Assembly: GCA_031732875.1 (NCBI GenBank)
Contig: JAVMKL010000114.1
Location: forward strand, 1-30,475
Length of the DNA stretch: 30,475 bases
Source: JAVMKJ01 sp031732875
GTDB lineage: Bacteria; Pseudomonadota; Gammaproteobacteria; Competibacterales; Competibacteraceae
Direction of reading: 5' to 3'
Part shown: positions 22,608 to 30,475 of the stretch, one piece after another
Position numbering within the stretch: the first letter of the stretch is position 1
Layout of the letters: the number at the start of each line of letters is the position of its first letter
Translations under genes and position numbers: made by a program
Notes under the pieces: generated by a model
What the model was told of the DNA's origin: nothing
Seen by the model: only the letters and a program-made list of their open reading frames with translations
The model's database searches: none

Positions 22608-23705
22608 ATGCGGAAACAGCATCAGGCCGGCGTCGCTCTGATTACCGTATTGCTAATCGTGTTCATCGCCGCCATCGCCGCCACCAGCCTGGCGACGATA
22701 CAGCAACTGGCCATCCGCCGCAGCACCGTGCTCCGGCACCAGCAGCAGGCCAGACTGTACACCCTCGGCGCCGAACAGTGGGCGGCGCTCGTCCTGATGC
22801 GCGACCGCCAGAACAACACCATCGATCACCCCGGCGAGGAGTGGGCCAACCTTCCGCTCGCGCTGCCGGTCCAGGATGGGGTGCTATCGGGCCAAGTTCG
22901 CGACCTGCAGGGCTGTTTCAACCTCAACAACCTGTGGCGGCCGGCGCCGGGCGAGCAGCCGGCACCTTCCCACAATGACAAACGGGACTCACCGCCGCAA
23001 CGGAGCGACGCCTCGGACCAGACCGGGGACGGCGCGGATACCCAGACTAATTCACCATCGGCGCAATCCCAACCTCCGACGCCGGTTGATTCTCGCGACC
23101 CGCAATCCGGCAAGGGAGGTCTCAATCAGGCCCAGATCAAGATCCTGCAACGCCTGCTGACCAGCCTGGAACTGAAACCGGAACTGGCCCAGGCCATCGC
23201 CGACTGGATCGATCCCGACTCGGACACGCTGTTTCCCGACGGCGCCGAGGACAGCGACTACACGGTCCAGACTCCACCCTATCTAGCCGCCAACCGCCCG
23301 TTTGCCAGCATCTCCGAACTGCGGCTGGTCAAGGGCGTGGATCGGGAGATCTACGACAAACTCGCGCCGCTGGTCTGCACCCTGCCGCCTGGCACCCCGC
23401 TGAACGTCAACACCGCCCCGGCACGGGTGTTAGCAGCCTTGGGTGAAGGAGTGGAAGCAACCGATTTGGAACGCCGGAACGAAGGTCAGCCCGCCAAACA
23501 CTACGAGAACGTGGACGAATTCCTGAACGCGGCGAAACTCACCGTGGATGCCCAGACCAAAACCCTGCTCGGCACCAGCAGCGAGTATTTTTCCTTGCGA
23601 GCCGAGGCCCGGGTGGGCGACGGGCGCGCGATGCTATACAGTACGTTCCATCGTGACGACAACGGCGTCCGCGTCCTGCGGCGCAGTTTTGGCAATCAGG
23701 ACTGA
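22608..23705 (+). CDS. gspK: Type II secretion system minor pseudopilin GspK
   Basis: 365 aa, the largest pseudopilin, which caps the pseudopilus. The N-terminus MRKQHQAG-VALITVLLIVFIAAIAA is prepilin-like but lacks the mature Glu5 (Thr instead), as is usual for GspK. VRDLQGCFNLNNL, QAIADWIDPDSD and LNVNTAPARVLAALG are clear GspK blocks. An insertion rich in Pro, Ser, Asp, Gln and Thr occupies about residues 113-169 between them. Starts further upstream (frame open to 22398) would pass through the repeat and are rejected. No good ribosome site is seen before 22608. The stop is followed 6 bases later by gspL. Confidence 0.93.
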   Translation: MRKQHQAGVALITVLLIVFIAAIAATSLATIQQLAIRRSTVLRHQQQARLYTLGAEQWAALVLMRDRQNNTIDHPGEEWANLPLALPVQDGVLSGQVRDLQGCFNLNNLWRPAPGEQPAPSHNDKRDSPPQRSDASDQTGDGADTQTNSPSAQSQPPTPVDSRDPQSGKGGLNQAQIKILQRLLTSLELKPELAQAIADWIDPDSDTLFPDGAEDSDYTVQTPPYLAANRPFASISELRLVKGVDREIYDKLAPLVCTLPPGTPLNVNTAPARVLAALGEGVEATDLERRNEGQPAKHYENVDEFLNAAKLTVDAQTKTLLGTSSEYFSLRAEARVGDGRAMLYSTFHRDDNGVRVLRRSFGNQD

Positions 23706-23711
23706 ACCGAC

Positions 23712-24899
23712 GTGCCGGCCCCCCTATTCTTCTTCCGCCTACTCCCCTCCGATCAGGCCGAATGGCTGCGCGTCGACGGCGGGATCGAACGCGGCCCGCT
23801 GTCCGAGCTGGTGGTTCGGATCGATGGTGCACGGTTGATCTTGGTCGTGCCGGGCGAAGCGGTCACCCTGCACTGGATTTCCCTCCCCGGTCGCAAACGA
23901 ACCACCTGGGCTCGGGTCGTTCCCTATGCGCTGGAAGACCAACTGGTCGATGATATCGAGGCGCTGCATTTCGCGCTGGGCAACGCGCTGGATGATGGCC
24001 GCCTGCCGGTCGCCGTGGTCGCTCACGCCGCGCAGCGCGCCTGGCTGGACATTTGCGGTCGGGTGGGGCTGACCCCGGCCGCCGTCGTTCCCGACCTGCT
24101 GCTGCTGCCCTGGCGGGAGGGCGCCTGGAGCGTGCTGCTGGACGGTCGGAGGGCGGTGGTGCGCACCGGCCGCTGGGAAGGCTTCGCGACGGAACGGGAT
24201 ACGCTGGATCTGTTGCTGAACCAGGCTCTGGCGGAAGCTGGCGACGCCAAACCCCGGGGTCTGCGGGTCTGGGGCGATTCACCGCCGCACCTGACCGAAA
24301 TCGATGTGGAGTTGCAGGTCGAGGACAGCCAGCCCGAACCGCTCCGGCTCCTGGCGGCCGGCTATCAGCCCCCCACCGCGCTCGACCTGATGCAGGGCCC
24401 CTACAGCCGTCGAGCGCAATGGGGTCGCTGGCTGCGGCCTTGGCGCGTGGCGGCTGTGCTGGCCGGATTGTGGCTGTTGGTGCATGGCACCGCGCAGGTT
24501 TACGACCACTGGCGGCTGCGGCGGGAACTGGTGACGCTGCGGACCGAGATGGAAGGGGCCTACAAGGATGCCGTACCGGGCGCCACCCGGATCGTGAACC
24601 CCAGGGTACAACTGGAAACCCGTCTGCGGGAACTGAAGCCTGGCGCCAGCGGCGGCGGATTCCTCGAACTGCTGTATCGAGGGGGACAACCGATCACCGG
24701 TTTTCCGGAGTTGACCCTGCGTGGCTTGAGCTATCGCGACGGGCAACTGGACCTGGCGCTCGAAGGCGGCAACCCGGCGGTGCTGGACCGGCTCCGGCAG
24801 CAACTCAACCAGCAGCCCGGCTTGCAGGCGGAAATGCGCACCACCCAGCGCGAGGGCCAGGTGGAAAGCAGGGTCACCCTGAAAAAGGCATCCTCATGA
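23712..24899 (+). CDS. gspL: Type II secretion system protein GspL
   Basis: 395 aa, GTG start. GspL is a bitopic inner-membrane protein whose cytoplasmic actin-like domain (about residues 1-235) recruits the GspE ATPase; a single membrane helix lies at about 244-263 (WRVAAVLAGLWLLVHGTAQV) and a periplasmic ferredoxin-like domain follows. VTLHWISLPGRKRTTWARVVPYALEDQLVDDIEALHF is the family hallmark, here cut into pieces: WISLPGRK and YALEDQLVDD. The stop overlaps gspM by 4 bases (ATGA). No GspE is encoded nearby, so its partner must be supplied from another locus. Confidence 0.93.
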   Translation: MPAPLFFFRLLPSDQAEWLRVDGGIERGPLSELVVRIDGARLILVVPGEAVTLHWISLPGRKRTTWARVVPYALEDQLVDDIEALHFALGNALDDGRLPVAVVAHAAQRAWLDICGRVGLTPAAVVPDLLLLPWREGAWSVLLDGRRAVVRTGRWEGFATERDTLDLLLNQALAEAGDAKPRGLRVWGDSPPHLTEIDVELQVEDSQPEPLRLLAAGYQPPTALDLMQGPYSRRAQWGRWLRPWRVAAVLAGLWLLVHGTAQVYDHWRLRRELVTLRTEMEGAYKDAVPGATRIVNPRVQLETRLRELKPGASGGGFLELLYRGGQPITGFPELTLRGLSYRDGQLDLALEGGNPAVLDRLRQQLNQQPGLQAEMRTTQREGQVESRVTLKKASS

Positions 24900-25387
24900 A
24901 AGCCTGGTGGGAAACCCTGAGCGTCCGCGAGCGCGGGCTGATCGCCGGCGGGATGATACTGGCGCTAATCCTCCTGATCTACGTGCTGGCGTGGGAACCA
25001 TTCCGGACCAGCGACCGCCACCTGCGGCAGAGCGTCGCCGCGCAGCGCGCCGACCTCGCCTGGATGCGGCAGGCGGCCCAGGAGATCAAGCGTCTCGACG
25101 CGGCGGGCAACCGATCCAAATCCGCCCCAGACGGCCGCTCCCTCCTGACCGTGGTGGATCAGACCGCGCGGACAGGCGGGCTGGAAACCGCCTTGAAGCG
25201 GATCGCTCCGCAGGGCGACGACAAGCTCAGCATCCAACTGGATGGAGTGGAATTCGACAAACTGGTCCCCTGGCTGGGCACCTTGGAGCGCGAACACCGC
25301 ATCACCATCGTCAACCTAAGCGTGGATCGCGCCGGCGTCGGCGGGCTGGTCAATGCCCGCGTCATCCTGCAAGGCGTCCGACCATGA
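24896..25387 (+). CDS. gspM: Type II secretion system protein GspM
   Basis: 163 aa bitopic inner-membrane protein that dimerises with GspL. It has the typical start MKAWWETLSVRERGLIAGG, a membrane helix at about residues 15-33 (LIAGGMILALILLIYVLAW), an adjacent coiled-coil-like stretch (residues 42-70) and a periplasmic ferredoxin-like domain ending in LVNARVILQG. The frame is open upstream to 24053 but that portion overlaps gspL. Overlaps gspN by 4 bases (ATGA). Length is normal for the family. Confidence 0.93.
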   Translation: MKAWWETLSVRERGLIAGGMILALILLIYVLAWEPFRTSDRHLRQSVAAQRADLAWMRQAAQEIKRLDAAGNRSKSAPDGRSLLTVVDQTARTGGLETALKRIAPQGDDKLSIQLDGVEFDKLVPWLGTLEREHRITIVNLSVDRAGVGGLVNARVILQGVRP

Positions 25388-26145
25388 AATCGATTCTGGG
25401 CTATGGCCTGTTGGGGCTGCTGGCGTTCCTGTTGTCTCTGGTTCTGCTGGCCCCGGCCACTCTGGTCATCGATCTGCTCGGCGAGCGATTGTCCGGTTTC
25501 AGCGTGCGAGGGGCCGAGGGAATGGCAACCGGTGGCTCCGTGCAAGGCTTGCGCTGGCGCGGTACCCACATCGAACGGCTGAGCTGGGATTGGCGACCGC
25601 TGGCGCTCTTCGCAGGATGGCTGGAATTCAAACTGGACGTCGGTGATCCCGAGGCTAAACTGACGGGAGATGCCGCGGCGGGATGGGACCGTCGGTGGCG
25701 ATTCCGAGATCTGGCCGGCCACCTGTCGATCACCAAACTGGGCGCTCTGGCCGGACAGCCGAGGCCGCCGCTGCAGGGTGTCGTGGAATTCAGCCTGCGG
25801 GATCTCTACCTCAATTCCGCCGGTCGGCCGCAATCGGCTCATGGCATGGTACGCCTGCTGAACCTGCGCGCCACGCTGGGCCAACCTCTCAATCTCGGGG
25901 ACTTCACGGCCCAGTTGACCGAGGCGGACCCGGAAGGCATCCAGGGGACGATCCGGGACAACGACGGACCGCTGGCGCTGGAAGGAACGTTCAACCTGCT
26001 GCCGGACGGCCGCTATCGTTTCGGTGGCCACGCCGCAGTTCGCGATCCCGGCAACCGCGCCCTGCTGCAGGCAATGAGCCTGCTGGGATCCCCGGGCGGC
26101 GATGGCCGCTGGACTTTAAACCTTTCGGGCGTCCTAAACTTGTGA
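25384..26145 (+). CDS. gspN: Type II secretion system protein GspN
   Basis: 253 aa. GspN is present only in some type II systems and is an inner-membrane-anchored periplasmic protein whose role is not settled. An N-terminal helix (LLGLLAFLLSLVLLAPATLV, residues about 9-28) is followed by a beta-rich periplasmic domain. The stretch GATGGSV-like VQGLRWRGTHIERLSWDWRP resembles the GspN core. It is the last gsp gene; its stop is followed by 74 bp before the transglycosylase gene. No gspC, D, E or F is in the window. The assignment relies on position after gspM as well as the sequence. Confidence 0.88.
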   Translation: MKSILGYGLLGLLAFLLSLVLLAPATLVIDLLGERLSGFSVRGAEGMATGGSVQGLRWRGTHIERLSWDWRPLALFAGWLEFKLDVGDPEAKLTGDAAAGWDRRWRFRDLAGHLSITKLGALAGQPRPPLQGVVEFSLRDLYLNSAGRPQSAHGMVRLLNLRATLGQPLNLGDFTAQLTEADPEGIQGTIRDNDGPLALEGTFNLLPDGRYRFGGHAAVRDPGNRALLQAMSLLGSPGGDGRWTLNLSGVLNL

Positions 26146-26219
26146 GGAGCAAGGTTCGGGACAAAAATCTTTCATTCTCCGCATGATTTTCGATAGCGTC
26201 ACAAGGGGGGAACACGCCG

Positions 26220-27443
26220 ATGCGACCGCGACTGCGCCAGTTTTGTATGATTCTGACGATGCTCGTGCTGACTGCCTGCGCCACTCAGCCAGCTCCGCCG
26301 GTCAAGATTCCGGCCACCACTGTCGACGCGGCTTTCCCGATGCCGCCGGAACTTCAACCTCAAGTCGAGTTCTGGCGCAACGTCTACGCTGTCTGGGGGC
26401 GCCACCAGGTCGCGCTGCACGACAGCCGACACATGGACTTGATCTACGAAGTCGTCGCCCTGCCCGGCCCGGCGAGCGAAGGTTATACCACCGAACAGCA
26501 GGAATATCTGAAAATTCGCCAGGAAATGCTGAAGGCCAACCTGCGCCAACTGGAGCTCAAAACCACCTCCGGGACTCCTCTGACTCCGACCGAACAGGCG
26601 CTGGCGAACCGGATCCAGACCAGCAGCGGCGGTCCCGGCACCATCGCCGGCGCCAGCGACCGGTTGCGCAGCCAGCGCGGCCTGCGCGAGCGGTTCAAGC
26701 GCGGCCTGGAAATCAGCGGGCGCTACGACGCCGCATTTCGCGGCGTGTTCCGCGAAGCCGGTCTGCCCGAGGATTTGGCTTACCTGCCGCACGTCGAATC
26801 GTCCTTCCAGAATCACGCCGCCTCTTCGGCTGGCGCGGTAGGCATGTGGCAGTTCATGCCGGACACCGCTCGGCGGTTGATGATGCTGAACGCGGCGGTG
26901 GACGAGCGGCGCGACCCAGTGGCTTCAGCCCAGGGCGCCGCCCGCTATCTGGGTAACGCCTATGGGCGCCTGGGCAACTGGCCGATGGCGCTCACTTCCT
27001 ACAATCATGGAGTGGGTGGCATGTTGCGGGCCCGGCAGGAGTATGGCGACAACTTCACCGCCGTCGTGCGCAATTATTCCGGACCGGGTTTCGGATTCGC
27101 CTCGCGCAACTTCTATACGGAGTTTCTAGCGGCTCGCGAGATCGCTCGCAATCCCCAGCGATTCTTTCCGGAAGGACTCAACTACGAGCGGCCCCTGAAC
27201 CTGGACCGGATCCGGCTGCGGCAGGCGGTGGCCGCCCCGACCCTCGCCGGCCACTACGAAGTCGATTTGTGGGAATTGGCCAGCCTGAACAAGGCATGGA
27301 ATCCCGTTGCCCAGAACGGTCGGGTTCCGCTGCCGGCTGGAATCATGGTGTGGCTACCCGCCGGTACGGTGGCGCGCCTCGCGCAACGGGGCACCGCCGC
27401 GCGGGCGCTCGCGCTGGCCGATACGGTGACCACCGTCCGGTAG
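26220..27443 (+). CDS. MltD-like lytic transglycosylase lipoprotein
   Basis: 407 aa. Cuts peptidoglycan between MurNAc and GlcNAc, forming 1,6-anhydro ends, in the periplasm. Lipobox LTAC with acylated Cys20 and Ala21 points to the outer membrane. The SLT domain (about residues 160-320) has the catalytic Glu193 in LPHVESSFQNHA, followed by SSAGAVGMWQFMPDTAR and the ALTSYNHGVGGM block, the pattern of MltD-type family 1 enzymes. The C-terminal region (about 340-390) resembles one degenerate LysM-like repeat (YEVDLWELASLNKAWNP). A strong AAGGGGGG at 26203-26210 precedes the ATG. It is the last rightward gene and converges on fimV with a hairpin terminator between them. Confidence 0.88.
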   Translation: MRPRLRQFCMILTMLVLTACATQPAPPVKIPATTVDAAFPMPPELQPQVEFWRNVYAVWGRHQVALHDSRHMDLIYEVVALPGPASEGYTTEQQEYLKIRQEMLKANLRQLELKTTSGTPLTPTEQALANRIQTSSGGPGTIAGASDRLRSQRGLRERFKRGLEISGRYDAAFRGVFREAGLPEDLAYLPHVESSFQNHAASSAGAVGMWQFMPDTARRLMMLNAAVDERRDPVASAQGAARYLGNAYGRLGNWPMALTSYNHGVGGMLRARQEYGDNFTAVVRNYSGPGFGFASRNFYTEFLAAREIARNPQRFFPEGLNYERPLNLDRIRLRQAVAAPTLAGHYEVDLWELASLNKAWNPVAQNGRVPLPAGIMVWLPAGTVARLAQRGTAARALALADTVTTVR

Positions 27444-27468
27444 GAATCTCCCGCGCATACCCCCAACG

Positions 27469-27495
27469 AAAAACCCCTCCCATTCGGGAGGGGTT
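27469..27495 (-). terminator. Rho-independent terminator between mltD-like gene and fimV
   Basis: A 10-bp perfect stem (27472-27481 with 27486-27495) with a 4-base ATTC loop. On the minus strand the stem is followed by five T, which ends fimV transcription. In the plus direction the T-run is only two bases, so it may also work weakly for the transglycosylase gene. Confidence 0.85.
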
Positions 27496-27519
27496 CGCTG
27501 GAGGTGATCGTCCGGATCG

Positions 27520-29796
27520 TCAACCCAACTTCTTGAGCAACTCTCCAGCCCGCTTCTTCTGCGAGGCATCGCCCTCCCGCAGTACATCCTCCAACAGGCT
27601 GCGGGCGCCTACCTGGTCGCCCATATCGAGATAGGCCGTGGCCAGATCCAGCTTGGTTTCCACGTAATCAGCACCCATCATCTCGCCGCTCCCTAGCGTG
27701 CCGGCCTCCATCTTGCCAAGATCCAGCGTGTCGCCGCCGAAAATCTCCAGATCCTTGTCCAGTCTCAAATCCTCGTGCACGCCGGTTTTCCCGGGTTCCC
27801 GGGTAACATCGGCGAATTCGAATTTCAGATCGGATGCCTTGGGTATGGCCGGCTTTGACTTCGGTTCCGAAGCGGGTGCCTTAGCCGCGAACCCGGGTTT
27901 GGAGATACCGAGTTCCAACGGTGGCAGTTCGGCCGGTCCCGGCACGGACGGCTTCATTTCCAGCGGCGGCAGATCGATCGGAATCGGACGAGCGGTGGTT
28001 TCGAACTCGAGGTCGCCAAAATCGAAGTTCTGCTTATCGAGTCGCAGTTCGGGTGGCGGTTCCACTTGGGGCGACGTCGGAGACGAAGCCTTCGGCGGCG
28101 GTGGGGGAGTCCGCTGTTCGGACGTGGCGGGCGCGAACGGGCCGGGACCGCGGGTAACCGATGCCGTGGGCGGTTCGGCATCGGGCAGTCGCATTTCGGG
28201 ACCCGGCGCGGGTCCGGCACCCTTGCCGCCGGCCATGGCCGGCGAACGACCCTCCCCAAGACCAAAATCGATATCCTTGAGCAATTCGTCGATGGGTTTG
28301 GGCGGTGACGCGCCTGCCGGTCTGGGGGCCGGCCGGGGAGCCGGCTCGGCCGCACGAGACGGCTCCCCGGGAGCAGATATCGAGGAAACCGGCGCCGGTG
28401 TCATTTCCGCCGCCGGAGCACGAGTCGATACTTCCGGCCTTCTGGAGCGTGGCTCGCGGATCTGAGTCCTGGTTATCGGAAGTTCGGACGCGGGTTCCGG
28501 CGTTCCAGCCGGGGGTCTCTCCGCTCCGGCCGTCGGTTTCGGCCGGGCCGGCCGCCGGATCAACGGAAGTAACAGCATCGCGGCGACCGCCAGGACGATC
28601 AGCAGAACAGCGATCCAGACCACCGGATTGGACAGCCAACTGACTTCCGTTTCCACCGGTGGCGCCGTGGGCTTGGGGGCCGGCGCGGCTGGCGACGGTG
28701 GCGGCGGTGAGACGGCGGGCGGTTGCGCGGCCGTCGGCGTAACGGGCTCGGTGGGAGTGACCGGTGCTGGCGGCGTCTGCGGAATACTCGCTTGAGGAAC
28801 GATCTCCCGCGGCTGCTCGGCCAAGGACGGCGCCGGAGCTGGCCGGGTTTCCGTGGCCGGCGGTGTTGTTCCGACCCTCGGTGGAACCATGGGCGCCGCG
28901 GGCATAGAGACCGGTGCGGCGGGGGTGGTGGCCGCAGGTGGAGGAATCGGCGGCGCTGGAGTCGGTTCGGGCGGGGTGATCGCGGGCGGAGCCGGGACGG
29001 CGGTCGGCTCGGCCGGAACCGGGACCGGAGCGGTCGCCAGTTCTGGAACTGGAACCGAAGCTGGCGCTGGCGCGCTCTGCACCCCCAGCGCCTGCGGAGT
29101 CGGTACCTTAAGCACGGATCCGGTACGCAAGGTATTGGGATTGGCGCTGGCGAACGCCTCCGGGTTACCGGCTACCAGAACCGCCATCATCTGCGGCAGG
29201 CTGATCGCGGTGGAGGGGCGCACCCGGTTGGCGATCGCCAGCAGGGTTTCGCCGGGCCTGACCGGCCCGTAGAACGAAGCGCCTTCAAAGCTGACGGGGG
29301 GAACCGGCGGCAGCGCCGGCGTCGCCGCAGGCGTCGCCGCGACCGGCGGCGGCGCCACGATCGGTGCTGGCGGGGGCGCTGGCTGGCGACGGTTCGCGTA
29401 CAGCTCCGGATCGAGCTGGACCGGAAAATCCCGCAGCAACCGGCCCCGCGGCCAAGTTACCTCCAGCAGGAGATTGAAATTGGGCTCGCGGATCGGCTCG
29501 ATCGAAGTGATCATGATGGCTCTCCGGCCACCGGGCGGCGCCTGAACCGAGAAACGCAGCTTCGACAGAAAATCCAGCCGTTCGACCCCGAGTTGGTCGA
29601 AATCCTGCTGGCGCGCAACCCGTACGGTCAGGCCGGTTAGTTCGGCCGGATTGTTGACGATCAGGGGAATTTCGGCCTCGAAGTTCTGATTCAGCGCCGA
29701 GCGCACCTCGAGCGGACCGACACCCAGGGCAAAGGCGCACAGCGGCGCCACCAGCCCGGCCAAGAGGAATAGTCGGAGTAATATCCTGGTCGGCAT
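27520..29796 (-). CDS. fimV: FimV family peptidoglycan-associated inner-membrane protein
   Basis: 758 aa. FimV supports assembly of type IV pilus secretins and activates cAMP-dependent twitching in Pseudomonas. Domains in order: signal peptide to about residue 24 (CAFA-LG), the FimV N-terminal domain (VGPLEVRSALNQNFEAEI), a LysM peptidoglycan-binding domain (about 175-235, PGETLLAIANRV), a long Pro/Ala-rich linker, a single transmembrane helix (about 391-412, VVWIAVLLIVLAVAAMLLLP), a second Pro-rich cytoplasmic stretch, and a C-terminal FimV/TPR motif (LDLATAYLDMGDQVGARSLLEDVL). GGAGAC about 8 bases upstream fixes the start at 29796; an upstream ATG at 29829 would add 11 residues before the signal peptide. 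P. aeruginosa FimV is longer (about 919 aa). The asd-fimV order is shared with Pseudomonas, but truA does not follow here. Confidence 0.94.
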   Translation of the reverse strand: MPTRILLRLFLLAGLVAPLCAFALGVGPLEVRSALNQNFEAEIPLIVNNPAELTGLTVRVARQQDFDQLGVERLDFLSKLRFSVQAPPGGRRAIMITSIEPIREPNFNLLLEVTWPRGRLLRDFPVQLDPELYANRRQPAPPPAPIVAPPPVAATPAATPALPPVPPVSFEGASFYGPVRPGETLLAIANRVRPSTAISLPQMMAVLVAGNPEAFASANPNTLRTGSVLKVPTPQALGVQSAPAPASVPVPELATAPVPVPAEPTAVPAPPAITPPEPTPAPPIPPPAATTPAAPVSMPAAPMVPPRVGTTPPATETRPAPAPSLAEQPREIVPQASIPQTPPAPVTPTEPVTPTAAQPPAVSPPPPSPAAPAPKPTAPPVETEVSWLSNPVVWIAVLLIVLAVAAMLLLPLIRRPARPKPTAGAERPPAGTPEPASELPITRTQIREPRSRRPEVSTRAPAAEMTPAPVSSISAPGEPSRAAEPAPRPAPRPAGASPPKPIDELLKDIDFGLGEGRSPAMAGGKGAGPAPGPEMRLPDAEPPTASVTRGPGPFAPATSEQRTPPPPPKASSPTSPQVEPPPELRLDKQNFDFGDLEFETTARPIPIDLPPLEMKPSVPGPAELPPLELGISKPGFAAKAPASEPKSKPAIPKASDLKFEFADVTREPGKTGVHEDLRLDKDLEIFGGDTLDLGKMEAGTLGSGEMMGADYVETKLDLATAYLDMGDQVGARSLLEDVLREGDASQKKRAGELLKKLG

Positions 29797-30061
29797 GAAA
29801 CTGTCTCCATTCCGCCGCCGGACCGTCATTGTTCCGGCGGGATTGGCTTGGATGCCTCCGCCGGCAGCGTGGCCAGCGGCTTTCCCGCTTCGAACGGCCG
29901 GTATAGCGCGCGGCGATTCGAAGCTTCCCCTTAAAGATACTCCTTAATGCAGAGGATTTCCGCGATTTGGATGCGGTTCGCGATCCGGACGAACCAGCCC
30001 CTCTTTAAATGGATCCGAGGGGTCGGCGGGGCGGACCGGCGCTTGTCTGACGGACCAGGAA
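29797..30061. promoter_or_regulatory. asd-fimV gap with two inverted repeats
   Basis: 265 bp without a credible gene. It contains GGTTCG/CGAACC (29975-29980 and 29990-29995, 9-base spacer) and CCCCTC/GAGGGG (29998-30003 and 30017-30022). Neither is followed by a T-run on the minus strand, so they are more likely regulatory or structural than a terminator for asd. The fimV promoter must lie here or upstream, but I could not find a convincing -35/-10 pair. Confidence 0.4.
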
Positions 30062-30475
30062 TCAACCCTCCAGCAGGATGCGCAGCATCCGCCGCAGCGG
30101 TTCGGCCGCGCCCCACAACAACTGGTCGCCGCAGGTGAACGCTGCCAGGTACCGTGGACCCATGTTGAGCTTGCGCAACCGACCCACCGGCACACTCAGG
30201 GTACCGGTAACGGCGGCGGGCGTTAGTTCGCGCATCGAAATCTCCCGCCCGTTCGGCACCACCTTCACCCAATCGTTGGCGGTGCCGACGATCTCCACCA
30301 ACTCGTCCAGCGACACGTCCCGAGTCAGCTTGACGGTCAGGGCCTGGCTGTGGCAACGCATCGCGCCGATTCGCACGCAGATGCCGTCGATGGGAATAGG
30401 GTGGTCCGAGCGGCCCAGAATTTTGTTGGTTTCAGCCTGCCCTTTCCATTCCTCTTTGCTCTGACCGTTCTCCAA
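30062..30475 (-). CDS. asd: Aspartate-semialdehyde dehydrogenase, C-terminal part
   Basis: 138 codons of the 3' end; the gene continues beyond the right edge. Asd reduces aspartyl phosphate to aspartate semialdehyde, the branch point for lysine, diaminopimelate, methionine and threonine. The visible region begins ENGQSKEEWKGQAETNKILG and includes IPIDGICVRIGAMRCHSQAL, NGREISMRELTPAAVTG and RLRKLNMGPRYLAAFTCGDQ, closing with LLWGAAEPLRRML. This is the E. coli-like, gammaproteobacterial Asd branch, whose diagnostic WKGQAETNKIL and WGAAEPLRRM are present. The catalytic Cys lies in the missing N-terminal part. The first codon in the window is TTG read as Leu and is not a start. It precedes fimV on the same strand with a 265-bp gap. 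Confidence 0.95.
   Translation of the reverse strand: MENGQSKEEWKGQAETNKILGRSDHPIPIDGICVRIGAMRCHSQALTVKLTRDVSLDELVEIVGTANDWVKVVPNGREISMRELTPAAVTGTLSVPVGRLRKLNMGPRYLAAFTCGDQLLWGAAEPLRRMLRILLEG

Noticed and set aside
27921..29640. Long Gly/Arg-rich plus-strand frames opposite fimV
   Set aside because: They are the antisense of the Pro/Ala-rich linkers of fimV, which naturally give Gly/Arg-rich translations.
29931..30356. Minus- and plus-strand frames across the asd-fimV gap
   Set aside because: They overlap the clear asd 3' end in other frames and show no conserved features.
1..30475. Mobile elements, CRISPR arrays, tRNA or rRNA genes, prophage or defence genes
   Set aside because: Looked for on both strands; no transposase or integrase, no regularly spaced repeats, and no tRNA-like or rRNA-like sequence were recognised.

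Overview
This 30.5 kb window is a dense, GC-rich chromosomal segment from a Gram-negative gammaproteobacterium. The evidence is an outer-membrane lipoprotein of the Mla system, a lipid A acyltransferase, type IV pilus and type II secretion genes, FimV and a gammaproteobacterial-type Asd. The gene order yqgE-yqgF(ruvX)-pyrR-pyrB-pyrC', then pilT divergent from yggS-proC-yggT-yggU-metX-metW, matches the block I recall from Pseudomonas. The organism is therefore likely a relative of the Pseudomonas/Chromatiales side of the class. The style of the proteins resembles Competibacter-like bacteria, but that is an impression and not something shown by the sequence. No rRNA, tRNA, CRISPR array, transposase, integrase or phage gene was seen, and no gap between genes exceeds 300 bp.

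Layout. (1) 62-877: mutM, DNA repair. (2) 4562 down to 874, minus strand: a likely three-gene signalling operon with a GAF/HD-GYP protein, a cyclic-nucleotide-binding protein without a DNA-binding domain, and an exported protein I do not recognise. (3) 4710-7506: potABC polyamine ABC transporter without its binding protein. (4) 7593-10356: envelope genes mlaA, a DUF2007-like small protein, an LpxL/HtrB acyltransferase and an orphan TAXI-type periplasmic binding protein. (5) 10410-14187: yqgE, ruvX, pyrR, pyrB and an inactive dihydroorotase homologue (pyrC'). (6) 14249-15295, minus: pilT. (7) 15422-20315: yggS, a small exported protein, proC, yggT, yggU, metX and metW. (8) 20362-26145: gspG,H,I,J,K,L,M,N, the pseudopilin and inner-membrane-platform half of a type II secretion system. 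(9) 26220-27443: MltD-like lytic transglycosylase lipoprotein. (10) 30475 down to 27520, minus: the 3' end of asd, then fimV.

How the genes work together. pyrR-pyrB-pyrC' makes and regulates aspartate transcarbamoylase, with PyrC' as a probable structural subunit. metX and metW start methionine synthesis, proC makes proline, and asd feeds the aspartate family. pilT, fimV and the gsp genes all concern type IV pilin-like machines, and the HD-GYP protein could feed c-di-GMP control into the cell surface, although nothing in the sequence ties it to a target. Most genes within a block overlap by 1-22 bases or have gaps of a few tens of bases, so translational coupling is widespread.

I did not find a clearly new defence or mobile system. 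The items most worth a second look are the unexplained signalling trio at 874-4562, the long palindromic repeat between gspJ and gspK, the ten-base repeat that replaces a normal ribosome binding site before potB, the loss of metal ligands in PyrC', and the split gsp operon.
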